Shown here one piece after another: positions 52,019-63,312 of a stretch of DNA of 64,000 bases. The position numbers were made by a program, and so were the translations under genes. The notes under the pieces were generated by a model. That model saw only the letters and a program-made list of their open reading frames with translations, was not told where the DNA came from and made no database searches. The stretch's first letter is position 1. Every line of letters begins with the position of its first letter. This stretch comes from Glycomyces harbinensis (GTDB taxonomy: Bacteria; Actinomycetota; Actinomycetes; Mycobacteriales; Micromonosporaceae): assembly GCF_900101745.1 (NCBI RefSeq), contig NZ_FNAD01000004.1:248001-312000 (forward strand), given 5' to 3'.

Positions 52019-52050
52019 ACGGTGCCCGCTCCGGCCGGAGCGGGCACCGT
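52019..52050. terminator. Bidirectional terminator
   Basis: A perfect palindrome with 16-base arms (ACGGTGCCCGCTCCGG and its complement) between the convergent DivIVA-like and esterase genes. Confidence 0.8.
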
Positions 52051-52059
52051 TGTGCGCTT

Positions 52060-53550
52060 CTAGAGGTACTGGTCGATGATCGGTGTGAGCCGGTTCGCGA
52101 TCTTGAGGTGCCCCGAGTCGCTGGGGTGCACGCTGTCGACGAGGTCGGAGGCGTCGGGCAGCCAGCCGGTCGTGTCGACGAAGTGGACGTTCGCGTCGCC
52201 CGCGCCGACGCGCGCGTTCACGGTCGCCTGCGTCTCGGGGCTGTAGCGGCCTCGGAAGGTCTCCATCGCGAAGATGTGGGCGTTCGGGTAGGCCTGGCGG
52301 ACCCGTTCGAGCATCACGATGTAGTTCTCCTGGAACTGCACGGTCGAGACGCCGTGCCCGACGTCGTTGGTGCCCAGGTTGATCACCACGGCCGTGGCCC
52401 GGTAGCGGGAGAAGTTCCAGTCGTCGCCCGTGGAGGCCATCGAGGTGCGGCGGAACCAGTCCATCATCCCCCAGCAGCCGTCCGCGGTGCTGACCAGGCA
52501 CGCGCCGCCCTGGGCGACCTGCGTGTGGCCCGCGTTCAGGTTGTCGCCCACCAGGTATCCGTAGGCGGTGAAGGGCCGGTTCCCGTTCGGCTGGCCGACG
52601 GTGATCGAGTCGCCGATGAACTCGATGAAGTTCGCCGGGCGCGCGATGCCGGTCGTGGCGCCGCCCGAGGCGAGGAGGAACCCGCCGAACGCCGGGTCGC
52701 CGGTGTAGGACCCGGCCTTCTCGCGGAAGCCGATCCGGATCGTGTGCGTCCCCGAGCCGAGGCCGGTCTTCACCGTGACGTTCCCCGAGACGTTGCGCAT
52801 CCAGGTCTCGGCGCCGCCGTCGACCGAGTAGTACATGTCGATCGCGCCCCGCAGCTTCACGCCGATCGAGGACCCGGTGAAGGCCGACTCGACGTAGCCG
52901 CCGGCCCAGCCCATCGTGTAGAAGGCGGCGTCGTTGGTGTTCCAGCGCCCGTAGTACTGGAGGTTCGGGTCGGCGACGGCGCCGTTGCCGGCGGTCCCGC
53001 CTTCGACCGGGACGAGCTTCCAGTGCTGCGACTCGAGGTCGTTGCGGTCGTACTGGGAGACGCGGCTGCCCGCGGTGGTCGCCCACTCCCAGTTGTCGAG
53101 GGCCTTGCCGGAGTTGCGGTTCACGAGTTCGACGGAGCCGTCGGACTGGGTGTTGACCTGCCACTGCTGGTTGGTGCCGTTGTTGTCGGCCCACTGGACG
53201 ATGTCGGCGCCGTTGGCGGTGGACTTGGCGTAGACGTCGAGTACCTGATTCGAGTGCCGGGCTTGGATCCGGTAGTAGCCGCTGCCGGAGTCGACGAATC
53301 GGAACTGCTGGCTGGTCGCGTTCGACGCGGTCGCGAGGACGGCGACGCCCCCTGCCGCGGTGGAGCCGTTCTGGATGCTGACGGCGAGGCCGGAGTGGTC
53401 GTTGACGATCCGGTACCAGGTGCCGGTCTCGACGGCGCCGGCCGGGGCCGCGCCGAGGACGGTCAGTCCGGCCGCGGTGCACACGGCCACCGCGGCGGCG
53501 GCCAGCCACCGGGCGAGCCGCGGGAGGCGGGGTGGAGTGAGGGTGCGCAA
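52060..53550 (-). CDS. Secreted ricin-type lectin domain plus CE2-like SGNH esterase
   Basis: About 496 residues. A Sec signal peptide (LARWLAAAAVAVCTAAGLTVLGAAPAGA) is followed by a ricin-B/CBM13 lectin domain (residues ~35-175; repeated QQFRFVD, NQQWQV, SQHWKLV QxW motifs), a galactose-binding-like jelly roll (YYGRWNTNDAAFYTMGWAGG), and an SGNH hydrolase (nucleophile FIGDSITVG, VINLGTNDVG, catalytic DSVHPSDSGH). This order matches carbohydrate esterase family 2 acetylxylan esterases. No ATG start exists; TTG 53550 or TTG 53562 is used. Palindromes lie just upstream. Confidence 0.85.
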   Translation of the reverse strand: MRTLTPPRLPRLARWLAAAAVAVCTAAGLTVLGAAPAGAVETGTWYRIVNDHSGLAVSIQNGSTAAGGVAVLATASNATSQQFRFVDSGSGYYRIQARHSNQVLDVYAKSTANGADIVQWADNNGTNQQWQVNTQSDGSVELVNRNSGKALDNWEWATTAGSRVSQYDRNDLESQHWKLVPVEGGTAGNGAVADPNLQYYGRWNTNDAAFYTMGWAGGYVESAFTGSSIGVKLRGAIDMYYSVDGGAETWMRNVSGNVTVKTGLGSGTHTIRIGFREKAGSYTGDPAFGGFLLASGGATTGIARPANFIEFIGDSITVGQPNGNRPFTAYGYLVGDNLNAGHTQVAQGGACLVSTADGCWGMMDWFRRTSMASTGDDWNFSRYRATAVVINLGTNDVGHGVSTVQFQENYIVMLERVRQAYPNAHIFAMETFRGRYSPETQATVNARVGAGDANVHFVDTTGWLPDASDLVDSVHPSDSGHLKIANRLTPIIDQYL

Positions 53551-53580
53551 GGGGGAATCCAATCTATTGAAACGTATCAA

Positions 53581-53594
53581 TTCGTAACTACGAA
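53581..53594. promoter_or_regulatory. Operator-like palindrome upstream of the secreted esterase
   Basis: TTCGTA-AC-TACGAA is a perfect palindrome; an imperfect one (TTGAAACGTATCAA) lies next to it at 53567-53580. Both are AT-rich against a GC-rich background and lie 17-45 bases before the start, as for sugar-responsive repressors. Confidence 0.5.
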
Positions 53595-53817
53595 GAGGAT
53601 GATATCGCTTTCCGGTGGCGAAGGCCACTCCAAGGGACAGACGGGGGCCGCCCCGCGGAACGCCCCGAAACGCGGCGCGCCCGGATATCGGCCCGCCGCG
53701 GGTGCCCGGACTCCCCCTAGACGACCGGTCGCAGGCCGAACGTCGGACCCAGGCCGTACCCTGGGCTGAGCAGAGAACCGGCTCCGCAGAGGGCGCACCG
53801 GCTAGCAGGAGGAAGAC

Positions 53818-55794
53818 GTGGCACTCGCGCTGTACCGCAAATACCGGCCGCAGACCTTCGCCGAAGTCGTCGGCCAGGAACACGTCACCGAGCCCCTCAT
53901 CAACGCCATCCGAGCCGGGCGGCTCAACCACGCCTACCTGTTCTCCGGGCCGCGCGGCTGCGGCAAGACCTCCTCGGCCCGCATCCTCGCCCGCTCCCTC
54001 AACTGCGCCCAGGGCCCCACCGCCGAACCGTGCGGCGAGTGCAACTCCTGCCGCGCGCTGGCGGCCGACGGCCACGGCTCGGTCGACGTGATCGAGATCG
54101 ACGCGGCCAGCCACGGCGGCGTCGACGACGCCCGCGAGCTGCGCGAACGAGCCGTCTTCGCGCCCGTGGACTCCCGGTTCAAGATCTACATCATCGACGA
54201 AGCCCACATGGTCACCGCCGCGGGCTTCAACGCGCTGCTCAAGCTGGTCGAGGAGCCGCCGGACTACGTCCTGTTCATCTTCGCGACCACCGAGCCGGAC
54301 AAGGTCCTGCCGACCATCCGCTCGCGCACCCACCACTACCCGTTCCGGCTCATCCCGCCGCCCGCGATGCGCGAACTGTGCCGCCGGCTGTGCGACGAGG
54401 AGAACGCGGCCGTCGCCGACGACGTGCTCCCGCTCGTGGTCCGCGCCGGGGGCGGTTCCGCGCGCGACACCCTCTCGGTGCTCGACCAGCTCATCGCCGG
54501 GGCGGGCCCCGAGGGCGTCACCTACGAGCGGGCCGCGGGGCTCCTGGGCGTCACCGACGCCGGGCTCCTCGACGAGATGTGCGAGGCCTTCGCGGCCGCC
54601 GACGGCGCTTCGGTCATGGAAGTGGTCGAGCGCGTGGTCGAGGGCGGCCACGACCCGCGGCGCTACGCCGGGGACCTCCTGGAGCGCCTGCGGGACCTCA
54701 TCGTGCTCACCCAGGTGCCCGACGCGGGTGCGAACGGCCTCGTCGACGCGCCGTCCGACCAGCTCGCGAAGATGACCAGCCAGGCGACGCGCATGGGCAC
54801 GTCGACCCTGGCGCGCATGGCCGAGGTCGTCGCGGCGGGCCTGGCCGGGATGCGCGGCGCGACCGCGCCGCGGCTCCTGCTCGAACTCGCTTGCGTGCGT
54901 GCGATTCTGCCCGGTTCCGACGAGTCCATGGCGGGGCTGATGCAGCGCCTGGAGACCCTCGAGCAGCGCGCCGCGGGCGCGGCCTTCGCGGCGCCGAGTG
55001 CTGCCGCGACCGGTCCGGCCGCCGCGCGCAGCGTCCTCGCCGAGGCCACCGTCGCGGCCGCGAAGCCCGTACCGGCGACGCCCGCACCGGAACCCGCCGC
55101 AGAGGCGGTCCCGGGCCCGAGCGCCGCCGCGCCGCCGTGGGAGGACGAAGCGCCCCCGGCTCCGGCCGCCCCGGCGAGCAGTCCCGAACCGGCGGGCACC
55201 GACGACTGGGCCGGTGCCGAACCCGAGCCCGCCCCCGGGGCGACGGCCTACGCCGCCCCCGAGAGCGTCGGCGCCGGCGGCGGCATGACCGCCGCGTCGA
55301 TCCGGCGCCAGTGGGACCGGATCATGATGGCGGTCAAGGACAAGAAGCGCACCACCGCCGCGCTCCTGTCCGAGGCCACGGTCGCCGACGCCACTGACAC
55401 TGAAGTGGTGCTCGCGTTCAAGCACTCCTTCCACGCCGAGCAGTTGCAGAAGGAACCCGCCTACGGGGTCGTGGTGGGGGTGCTCGGCGAGGTGCTCGGC
55501 GGGAACTGGAAACTCCGGTGCGAGGTGGGGGAGGTCGCGAACCTCCCAAAAGCGGGTCCGGGAGCGGCGCCGGCCCCGGCGCCTAGGAGCCCCGCGCCCG
55601 CATCGGCCCGTAACGCGAACGCCCCGGCCCGCCAGGCCTCGGCCCCGGCCCGGGAGTCCTTCGAGGAGCCGCCGCCGCAGGACTACGACGAACCCAGCCC
55701 TGACGACCCGGTCGCCCCGGGCGGCTTCGGCACCAGCGAGGAGCAGGCCGTCAAGCTCCTGACGACCGCGTTCGGCGCCAAGCAGATCGTCTAG
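53818..55794 (+). CDS. dnaX: DNA polymerase III subunit gamma/tau
   Basis: 658 residues. Clamp-loader AAA+ domain: LYRKYRPQTFAEVVGQEHV, Walker A GPRGCGKTSSAR, zinc module CGECNSCRAL, Walker B YIIDEAHMV, and sensor SARDTLSVLDQL. A long Ala/Pro-rich linker (residues ~370-480) is followed by the tau-type C-terminal region that would bind polymerase and helicase. GTG 53818 follows AGGAGGAAGAC. It begins the dnaX-ybaB-recR block. Confidence 0.96.
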   Translation: MALALYRKYRPQTFAEVVGQEHVTEPLINAIRAGRLNHAYLFSGPRGCGKTSSARILARSLNCAQGPTAEPCGECNSCRALAADGHGSVDVIEIDAASHGGVDDARELRERAVFAPVDSRFKIYIIDEAHMVTAAGFNALLKLVEEPPDYVLFIFATTEPDKVLPTIRSRTHHYPFRLIPPPAMRELCRRLCDEENAAVADDVLPLVVRAGGGSARDTLSVLDQLIAGAGPEGVTYERAAGLLGVTDAGLLDEMCEAFAAADGASVMEVVERVVEGGHDPRRYAGDLLERLRDLIVLTQVPDAGANGLVDAPSDQLAKMTSQATRMGTSTLARMAEVVAAGLAGMRGATAPRLLLELACVRAILPGSDESMAGLMQRLETLEQRAAGAAFAAPSAAATGPAAARSVLAEATVAAAKPVPATPAPEPAAEAVPGPSAAAPPWEDEAPPAPAAPASSPEPAGTDDWAGAEPEPAPGATAYAAPESVGAGGGMTAASIRRQWDRIMMAVKDKKRTTAALLSEATVADATDTEVVLAFKHSFHAEQLQKEPAYGVVVGVLGEVLGGNWKLRCEVGEVANLPKAGPGAAPAPAPRSPAPASARNANAPARQASAPARESFEEPPPQDYDEPSPDDPVAPGGFGTSEEQAVKLLTTAFGAKQIV

Positions 55795-56090
55795 CGCCCG
55801 TCCTGCGCATCGAAACGGGTGCAAGGGGCTTCGCGTTCCCGACCCGTTCGGGTGACAGGAGCGCCGCGGCGCCCGGTTCTTGTCGTACCCGCGCGGAAAG
55901 GTTGCGGCACGGTCCCCGGGTGGGTGGGGGTTAGGGATGGTAGGTAGAACCTTGCGCTAGGCAGGCAGGCAGGCAGGCGGGCAGTCGGACGGCCGCCGAG
56001 CGGTCCGCTCGGCGGGTGCCCGCCCGCCCGGGCGGCTAGGCTGGCGGGGAACCGAGGAAATCCGAAGCCCACCGGCGAGGAGTGATCGCA
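55795..56090. other. dnaX-ybaB intergenic region
   Basis: About 300 bases without a gene. It has an AGGC microsatellite (five perfect units, 55959-55978, plus GGGC) and a 23-base perfect palindrome (55993-56015) close to the ybaB start. Confidence 0.5.
55993..56015. promoter_or_regulatory. 23-bp palindrome upstream of ybaB
   Basis: CCGCCGAGCGG-T-CCGCTCGGCGG, 11-base arms around one base, 75 bases before the ybaB ATG. It may be an operator or cruciform-forming site; no T-tract. Confidence 0.4.
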
Positions 56091-56429
56091 ATGTTCCCTG
56101 GCGGAGACATGCAGAAGCTGTTGCAGCAGGCCCAGCAGATGCAGACCGACATGATGGCCGCGCAGGCCGAGCTGGCCAAGTCCGAAGTGAGCGCCTCGGC
56201 GGGCGGCGGCCTCGTGACCGCCACCGTCACCGGCGACGGCGAACTCGTCCGCGTCAAGATCGCCCCCGAGGCGGTCGACCCCGATGACGTCGAGACCCTC
56301 GAAGACCTCGTGCTCGCCGCCGTCCAGGCCGCGGGCGAGGACGCCAAGCGCCTCGCCGCCGAGAAGATGGGCCCGCTCGGCGACGCCCTCGGCGGCATGA
56401 CCGGCGGCCTCGGCCTCCCCGGCATGTAG
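56091..56429 (+). CDS. ybaB: YbaB/EbfC-family nucleoid-associated protein
   Basis: 112-residue DNA-binding dimer. [31 protein letters not shown] and [27 protein letters not shown] are family hallmarks. GAGGAG lies eight bases before ATG 56091; GTG 56082 is less likely. Gene order dnaX-ybaB-recR is widely conserved and links it to recombination/repair. Confidence 0.95.
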   Translation: MFPGGDMQKLLQQAQQMQTDMMAAQAELAKSEVSASAGGGLVTATVTGDGELVRVKIAPEAVDPDDVETLEDLVLAAVQAAGEDAKRLAAEKMGPLGDALGGMTGGLGLPGM

Positions 56430-56504
56430 CCGGCCCCCGCACACCGACAGCGCACACCGACAGCGCACCTTGACCACGATCGAGCGGCGAGAAAAGAGAG
56501 ATCC

Positions 56505-57101
56505 TTGTACGACGGCGCATTGGGCGACCTGATCGAAGAGCTGGGCCAGTTGCCGGGCATCGGTCCCAAGAGCGCCCAGCGGCTCGCCTTCCACCTGCTC
56601 GCCTCCGAGAGCGCCGACGTCGAACGGCTCACCTCCGCGCTCGACCGGGTCAAGGCCCAGGTGCGGTTCTGCGAGACCTGCGGCAACGTCACCGAGGCCG
56701 AGCAGTGCAACATCTGCCGCGACCCCCGCCGCTCCGAGACGCTCATCTGCGTGGTCGAGGAACCCAAGGACGTCCTCGCCGTCGAGCGCACCGGCGAGTT
56801 CCGCGGGCGCTACCACGTGCTCGGCGGCGCCATCAACCCGCTCGAAGGCATCGGCCCCGACGACCTGCGCATCCGTCAGCTCATGGTGCGCCTCCAGTCC
56901 GGCGAGACCAAGGAGCTCATCCTCGCCACCGACCCCAACACCGAGGGCGAGGCCACCGCCACCTATCTGGCGATGCTCGTCAAGCCCATGGGGTTCAAGG
57001 TCACCCGGCTCGCCAGCGGCCTGCCCGTCGGCGGCGACCTCGAATACGCCGACGAGGTCACCCTCGGGCGCGCCTTCTCCGGCCGCCGCGACGTGGACTG
57101 A
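56505..57101 (+). CDS. recR: Recombination mediator RecR
   Basis: 198 residues. Helix-hairpin-helix [20 protein letters not shown], zinc finger [18 protein letters not shown], Toprim domain ([38 protein letters not shown]) and C-terminal Walker B-like region. It works with RecO/RecF to load RecA at gaps. The start is TTG 56505 with AAGAGAG upstream; the leader has a 13-base direct repeat (ACACCGACAGCGC) just before it. Confidence 0.95.
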   Translation: MYDGALGDLIEELGQLPGIGPKSAQRLAFHLLASESADVERLTSALDRVKAQVRFCETCGNVTEAEQCNICRDPRRSETLICVVEEPKDVLAVERTGEFRGRYHVLGGAINPLEGIGPDDLRIRQLMVRLQSGETKELILATDPNTEGEATATYLAMLVKPMGFKVTRLASGLPVGGDLEYADEVTLGRAFSGRRDVD

Positions 57102-57350
57102 ACCACCGGACGTTCACCGGGTGTTCGGCGGGGAGCCCCGAGAAAGCGCTCCCTCGCCGGCCCTCAGGCGTGCCCTTTTCCATGTTCCATTGCGCCGCAA
57201 CAGGTTTCACTCGCGTGCGATCCGTACGATTTGGGTAACAATAATCGCCGGTACGGTCACGATCACATAACGCTTAACAGTGCCGTAACTCACCTTGACC
57301 TAGGCTGTGTCTACCTCCGAATACCCAACGATCGACGGGTGAGACAACCT

Positions 57351-59093
57351 ATGCGCACGTCACCATTCCCAGTCAGGCGCGCCCTCGCCGCAGCGGCAGG
57401 CGCCGCCATGGCATTGGGCCTGTTCACAGCCTGCGGAAGTGACGGCGGCTCCGAAGGGGACGCCGACACCGCCGAGGACTTCGACTTCTCCTGTCCCGAG
57501 CGCACCGACGGGGACCCCGCCCCCGACGAGGCCGCGAACGAGTCCCAGCCCTTCGTCTTCGGCTCGCCCGGAGACCCGACGAGCATCGACCCGGTGCTCG
57601 CCTCGGACGGCGAGACCTTCCGCGTCACCCGCCAGATCTTCGAGACCCTCATCAGCACCGACTGCACCGACAACGCGCCCGGCCTGGCCGAATCCTGGGA
57701 CCAGAACCCCGAAGGCACCGAGTGGACCTTCCACCTCCGCGAGGGCGTGACCTTCCACGACGGCGACGCCCTCGACGGCGCCGCCGTGTGCGCGAACTTC
57801 GACCGGTGGGCGAACTTCAAGGGCGGCTACCAGTCCCCGAACTTCTCCTACTACTACTCGGCGATCTTCGGCGGCTTCGCCGAGAACGACCCCGAGATGG
57901 GCATCGAGACCGAGTCGCTCTACGAGGGCTGCACCGCAGACGGCCTCGACGCCACGATCAGCCTGAGCAAGTACACGTCCAGCTTCCCGGGCGCGTTCTC
58001 CCTGAGCTCCTTCTCGATCCTCAGCCCGACCTCGATCGCGGCCATCGCCGACGTCCCGCTCGAAGCGGCCGACTCGCCCCTGCCCGAGTACTCCCAGACC
58101 GCCGGCACCCTCGCCGGCACCGGCGCGTTCACGCTGACCGACTGGAACCACTCCGAGCAGCAGGTGACCCTCACCCGCAACGACGACTACTGGGGTGAGA
58201 AGGCCGGGGTCAAGACCCTGATCTTCCGCACCATCTCCGACGAGACCGCCCGCCGCCAGGCCCTCGAGGCCGGCGACATCCACGGCTACGACCTCGCCGC
58301 CCCCGCCGACGTGCAGCCGCTGCTCGACGCCGGCTTCCAGGTCCCCGTCCGCGGCGTCTTCAACCTCCTCTACCTCGCCTACACGCAGGGCCAGGCGCCG
58401 CTCGAGGACCACGCCGTCCGCGAGGCCCTCTCCTACGCCGTCGACCGCCAGCGCATCGTCGACAACGTGCTGCCGCCGGGCGGCCTGGTCGCCAACCAGT
58501 TCCAGCCGCCGAGCCTCGAAGGCTGGTCGGAGGACGTCGTCGAGTACGAGTACGACACCGAGAAGGCCAAGGACATGCTCGCCGAAGCGGGCCAGGAGGA
58601 CCTGAGCCTCACGTTCTGCTACCCGACCGACGTGACCCGGCCGTACATGCCGGCGCCGAAGGACATCTTCGACATGATCGCCGCCGACCTCGAGGCCGCC
58701 GGCGTCACCGTCGAGGCCAAGCCCATCACCTGGGTCGAGTACATCCCGACCACGCGCTCGGGCGAGTGCCCGCTGTACCTGCTGGGCTGGACGGGCGACT
58801 TCTCCGACCCGTACAACTTCCTCGGCACCTGGTTCGCCGCCCCCTCCACCGAGTGGGGCTTCGACAACGCGGAGGTCTTCGACTCGATCGCCGCCGCCAA
58901 CACCGAGCCGGACGAGGCCACCCGCGTGGACCTCTGGAAGACCGCGAACGAGGCCGTGATGGAAGAGCTCCCGGGCCTGCCGCTCTCGTCCTCCCCGCCC
59001 TCGATCGCCTTCGCGGCGAACGTATACCCGCCGGACGTCTCCCCGCTCACGCAGGAGGACTTCTCGCAGGTCTACTTCACCGCCGGATCCTGA
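57351..59093 (+). CDS. Oligopeptide/dipeptide ABC transporter substrate-binding lipoprotein
   Basis: 580 residues of SBP family 5. Lipobox LFTAC (Cys28). Conserved segments include FVFGSPGDPTSIDPVLASDGETF, WTFHLREGVTFHDGD, GTGAFTLTDWNHSEQQVTLTRN, EALSYAVDRQRIVD, and LLGWTGDFSDPYNFLG. It delivers peptides, or possibly nickel or glycosides, to the permeases encoded next. A 250-base upstream region without a gene probably holds the operon promoter; no clear operator is seen. Confidence 0.9.
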   Translation: MRTSPFPVRRALAAAAGAAMALGLFTACGSDGGSEGDADTAEDFDFSCPERTDGDPAPDEAANESQPFVFGSPGDPTSIDPVLASDGETFRVTRQIFETLISTDCTDNAPGLAESWDQNPEGTEWTFHLREGVTFHDGDALDGAAVCANFDRWANFKGGYQSPNFSYYYSAIFGGFAENDPEMGIETESLYEGCTADGLDATISLSKYTSSFPGAFSLSSFSILSPTSIAAIADVPLEAADSPLPEYSQTAGTLAGTGAFTLTDWNHSEQQVTLTRNDDYWGEKAGVKTLIFRTISDETARRQALEAGDIHGYDLAAPADVQPLLDAGFQVPVRGVFNLLYLAYTQGQAPLEDHAVREALSYAVDRQRIVDNVLPPGGLVANQFQPPSLEGWSEDVVEYEYDTEKAKDMLAEAGQEDLSLTFCYPTDVTRPYMPAPKDIFDMIAADLEAAGVTVEAKPITWVEYIPTTRSGECPLYLLGWTGDFSDPYNFLGTWFAAPSTEWGFDNAEVFDSIAAANTEPDEATRVDLWKTANEAVMEELPGLPLSSSPPSIAFAANVYPPDVSPLTQEDFSQVYFTAGS

Positions 59094-59114
59094 CGAAACG
59101 ATTTACAGCGAAAC

Positions 59115-60122
59115 ATGCTGCGCTACACCGTTAAGCGCCTCCTGCAGTTGTCCGTGGCGCTCTTGGGACTCTCGCTGCTGCTGTTCGCGTGGTTCAAAGC
59201 CCTCCCGGGCGGACCCGAGAACCGGCTGCTCCCCGAGAACGCCACGGACCAACAGCGGGAGGCGCTGCGGGCCTCCCTGGGGCTCGACGACCCCGTGTGG
59301 GTCCAGTACGGCGAATTCCTGGGACGGATCGTCCGCCTCGACTTCGGATCCTCGTTGTCGAGCGGGCGACCCGTCGCCACCGAACTCGCCGACCGCCTGC
59401 CCGCGACGATCGAACTGTCGCTGGCGGCCATGCTCATCGCCGTGGGCGTGGGCATCCCGCTCGGGTACCTCGCGGCCAAGCGCCGCGGGACCTGGCTGGA
59501 CTTCACCGCGGTGTCCGGCTCCCTGCTGGGCACGTGCATCCCGATCTTCTTCCTCGCGGCCATGCTGAAGGTGGTGTTCGCCCAGGAGCTGGGCCTGCTG
59601 CCCACCGCGTTCCGCCTCTCGGCCGGAGCCCAGTACACCGACGTGACCGGCCTGCGCGTCCTCGACGGGCTCATAACCGGCGAGTTCGACGTCGCCTGGG
59701 ACGCACTGCTGCACCTGGTGCTGCCGGCGATCGCGCTCGCGTCGATCCCCCTCGCCGTCATCGTCCGCATCACGCGGGCGAGCGTGCTCGACGTGGTCGG
59801 CGAGGACTACGTGCGCACCGCCGACGCCAAGGGCCTCAAGCCCGCGACGATCCGCGGGCGCCACGTCATGCGCAACGCCATGCTGCCGATCGCGACGATC
59901 ATCGGCCTGCTCCTGGGAAGCCTGTTCGCGGGGGCGGTCTTGACCGAGAGCGTGTTCGCCTTCGGCGGCATCGGATCGTTCGTGTACCAGGCGACGACCG
60001 AGCGCGACTACCCGGCGCTCATGGGCTTCATCCTCGTGATCGCCGTGTTCTACGTCGTCATCAACCTGATCGTGGACCTGTCCTACGGATTCCTCGACCC
60101 GAGAGTGCGGGTGCGGAAGTGA
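59115..60122 (+). CDS. dppB: Oligopeptide ABC transporter permease (DppB/OppB type)
   Basis: 335 residues, six transmembrane segments. N-terminal LRYTVKRLLQLSVALLGLSLLLF and the EAA-like ATPase contact loop (RTADAKGLKPATIRGRHVMRN) are typical of OppB. Its stop overlaps the dppC GTG by four bases. It pairs with DppC as the membrane channel. Confidence 0.93.
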   Translation: MLRYTVKRLLQLSVALLGLSLLLFAWFKALPGGPENRLLPENATDQQREALRASLGLDDPVWVQYGEFLGRIVRLDFGSSLSSGRPVATELADRLPATIELSLAAMLIAVGVGIPLGYLAAKRRGTWLDFTAVSGSLLGTCIPIFFLAAMLKVVFAQELGLLPTAFRLSAGAQYTDVTGLRVLDGLITGEFDVAWDALLHLVLPAIALASIPLAVIVRITRASVLDVVGEDYVRTADAKGLKPATIRGRHVMRNAMLPIATIIGLLLGSLFAGAVLTESVFAFGGIGSFVYQATTERDYPALMGFILVIAVFYVVINLIVDLSYGFLDPRVRVRK

Positions 60123-61080
60123 CCATCGCGAAGATCGAGAAGCTCGACCGCCTCGTCGAGGCCACCGCGACCGCGCGCGACGCCCAGTCCGGTTCGCTGG
60201 TGCGTCAGTCGCTGCGGCGCCTGCGCCGCTCGCCGATGGCCGTGACCGGCGCGGTCATCGTGGGCCTGTTCGTCATCGTCGCGGTCCTCGGACCGCTGCT
60301 CGCGCCCTACGACCCGACGGCGCAGACCTGGGGCCGGGAGGTCTTCCTCAACCGGGCGATCTTCCCGGGCCCGCGCGCCGAGAACTGGTTCGGCCTGGAC
60401 CACCTGGGCCGGGACATGTTCTCGCGCATGATCATCGGTGCGCGCCAGACGCTGCTCGTGGGCGTCGTCGCGACCCTGATCGGCCTCTTGGCCGGGGCCG
60501 TCATCGGCGGCGTGGCCGCCGCGGCGGGCACCTTCGGGGGCCGCTGGGGCGAACGCGTGGAGGCGGTCATCATGCGGACCGTCGACGTCGCGCTGGCGAT
60601 CCCGATGCTGCTGCTGGCGTTGAGCGTCGCGGCTCTGCTGGGCCCGTCGCTGAGCACGGTGATGATCGCCGTGGGCGTCGCGCAGATCCCGATCTTCGCG
60701 CGGCTGCTGCGGGGATCGATGCTGGCGCAGGCGCATTCGGACTACGTGCTGTCGGCGATCGCCCTCGGCGTCCCCAAGGGGCGGATCGTGGTCTCGCACA
60801 TCCTGCCGAACTCGCTGGGGCCGGTGATCGTGCAGGCGACGCTGGTGCTGGCGACGGCCATCATCGAGGCCGCCGCGCTGTCGTACCTGGGCCTGGGCAA
60901 CCCCGACCCGGGCAGCGCCGAATGGGGCACCATGCTCGCGGACGCCCAGCGGTTCCTCTCGGGCGCACCGCAGCTGGCGATCTATCCGGCGGTCGCCATC
61001 ATCGTCACGGCGCTGGGCTTCACCCTTCTGGGCGAGGCCATGCGCGAATCGCTCGACCCCAGGCTGAGGAGGCAGGAGTA

Positions 61081-61081
<1 letters not shown>
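60119..61081 (+). CDS. dppC: Oligopeptide ABC transporter permease (DppC/OppC type)
   Basis: 320 residues. OppC-type N-terminal helix (SPMAVTGAVIVGLFVIVAVLGPLLAPYDP), FGLDHLGRDMFSRMIIGARQTL signature, and EAA loop (LGVPKGRIVVSHILPNSLGP). GTG 60119 overlaps dppB; its TAG overlaps the dppD GTG by one base. Part of a tightly coupled operon. Confidence 0.93.
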
Positions 61082-62153
<1,072 letters not shown>

Positions 62154-62157
<4 letters not shown>

Positions 62158-63251
62158 GCACCGAGCCCGTCGAGAACGCCGCGCCGCACGTCCCCGCCCA
62201 GCGCACGGAGGAGCCCGACTTGAGCGTGCAGGAGACCGACTCGCCCGAGGGCGCATCCGCCGCGCCGCAGGAGCGCGGCGCGCCGCTGCTGGAGGTGGAG
62301 GGGCTCGAGGTCCACTTCCCGATCCGGCGCGGCATCGTCGTCGAGCGCACGGTCGGCCACGTCCGCGCGGTCGACGGCGTCGGCCTGAAGGTCGACGCCG
62401 GGGGCACCTACGGCCTCGTCGGCGAGTCCGGTTGCGGCAAGACCACGTTCGGCCGGGCCGTGCTGCGCCTCGAGGAGCCCACCGCGGGCCGTGTCCGCCT
62501 CGGCGACGAGGACGTCACCGCTCTGAAGGGCGAACGCCTGCGGCGCTTCCGCTCCAAGATGCAGATGGTGTTCCAGGACCCGCTGGGCTCGCTCAACCCG
62601 AGGCACAATGTGGACATGCTCCTGGCGGAGCCGCTGAAGGTCCACGGGGTCGGCTCGAAGGCCGAGCGGCGCAAGCTCGCGGTCGAGACGCTCGACGCGG
62701 TGGGCCTGCCGAAGTCGGTGATGGAACGCTATCCGCACGAGTTCTCCGGCGGCCAGCGCCAGCGCCTGGGCATCGCGCGGGCGCTGATGCTGCGGCCCGA
62801 CCTGATCGTCTGCGACGAGCCGGTGAGCGCCCTGGACGTGTCGATCCAGGCGCAGGTGATGAACCTGCTCGACGAGCTGCAGGGCGAGTTCGGGCTGACG
62901 TACCTGGTGATCGCCCACGACCTGGCGGTGGTGCGCCACCTGTCGGACCGCGTGGGGGTCATGTACCTGGGCAAGCTCGTGGAGGAGGCCGACTCCGAGT
63001 CGATCTACGAGCACCCGCGCCACCCTTACACGAAGGCGCTGCTTTCGGCGGTGCCGCAACCGGATCCGGAGATCGAGGCGAACCGGGAGCGGATCATCCT
63101 CAAGGGCGACCTGCCGTCCCCGGCGAACCCGCCGTCGGGCTGCCGCTTCCGGACCCGCTGCCCGTGGGCCGAGGACATCTGCGCCGAGGTCGAGCCGGAA
63201 TGGCGCGAAGCGGCGAGCGGCCACAAGGTGGCCTGCCACTTCGACCTGTGA
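62154..63251 (+). CDS. dppF: Oligopeptide ABC transporter ATPase (DppF type)
   Basis: 365 residues. An acidic N-terminal extension of ~45 residues is followed by Walker A GESGCGKTTFG, Q-loop VFQDPLGSLNP, signature FSGGQRQRLG, Walker B LIVCDEPVSALD, H-loop IAHDLAVV, and C-terminal GCRFRTRCPWAEDIC. Pairs with DppD. It ends the importer operon; a very strong hairpin follows. Confidence 0.93.
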
Positions 63252-63257
63252 CGCTCC

Positions 63258-63308
63258 GCTTGCACGCATCGGCCCGGCGCGGAACGCGCCGGGCCGATGC
63301 GTGCAAGC
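63258..63308. terminator. Bidirectional terminator with a perfect 24-bp stem
   Basis: Arms 63258-63281 and 63285-63308 are perfectly complementary around a GAA loop, between the convergent dppF and immunity-like genes. No long T-tract, but the stem is extremely stable. Confidence 0.75.
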
Positions 63309-63312
63309 GGGT

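Noticed and set aside
53551-55824. Long minus-strand extension of the esterase frame to a 1254-codon ORF
   Set aside because: It runs antisense through dnaX with Arg/Gly/Val-rich shadow sequence; the signal peptide of the esterase clearly begins near 53550.
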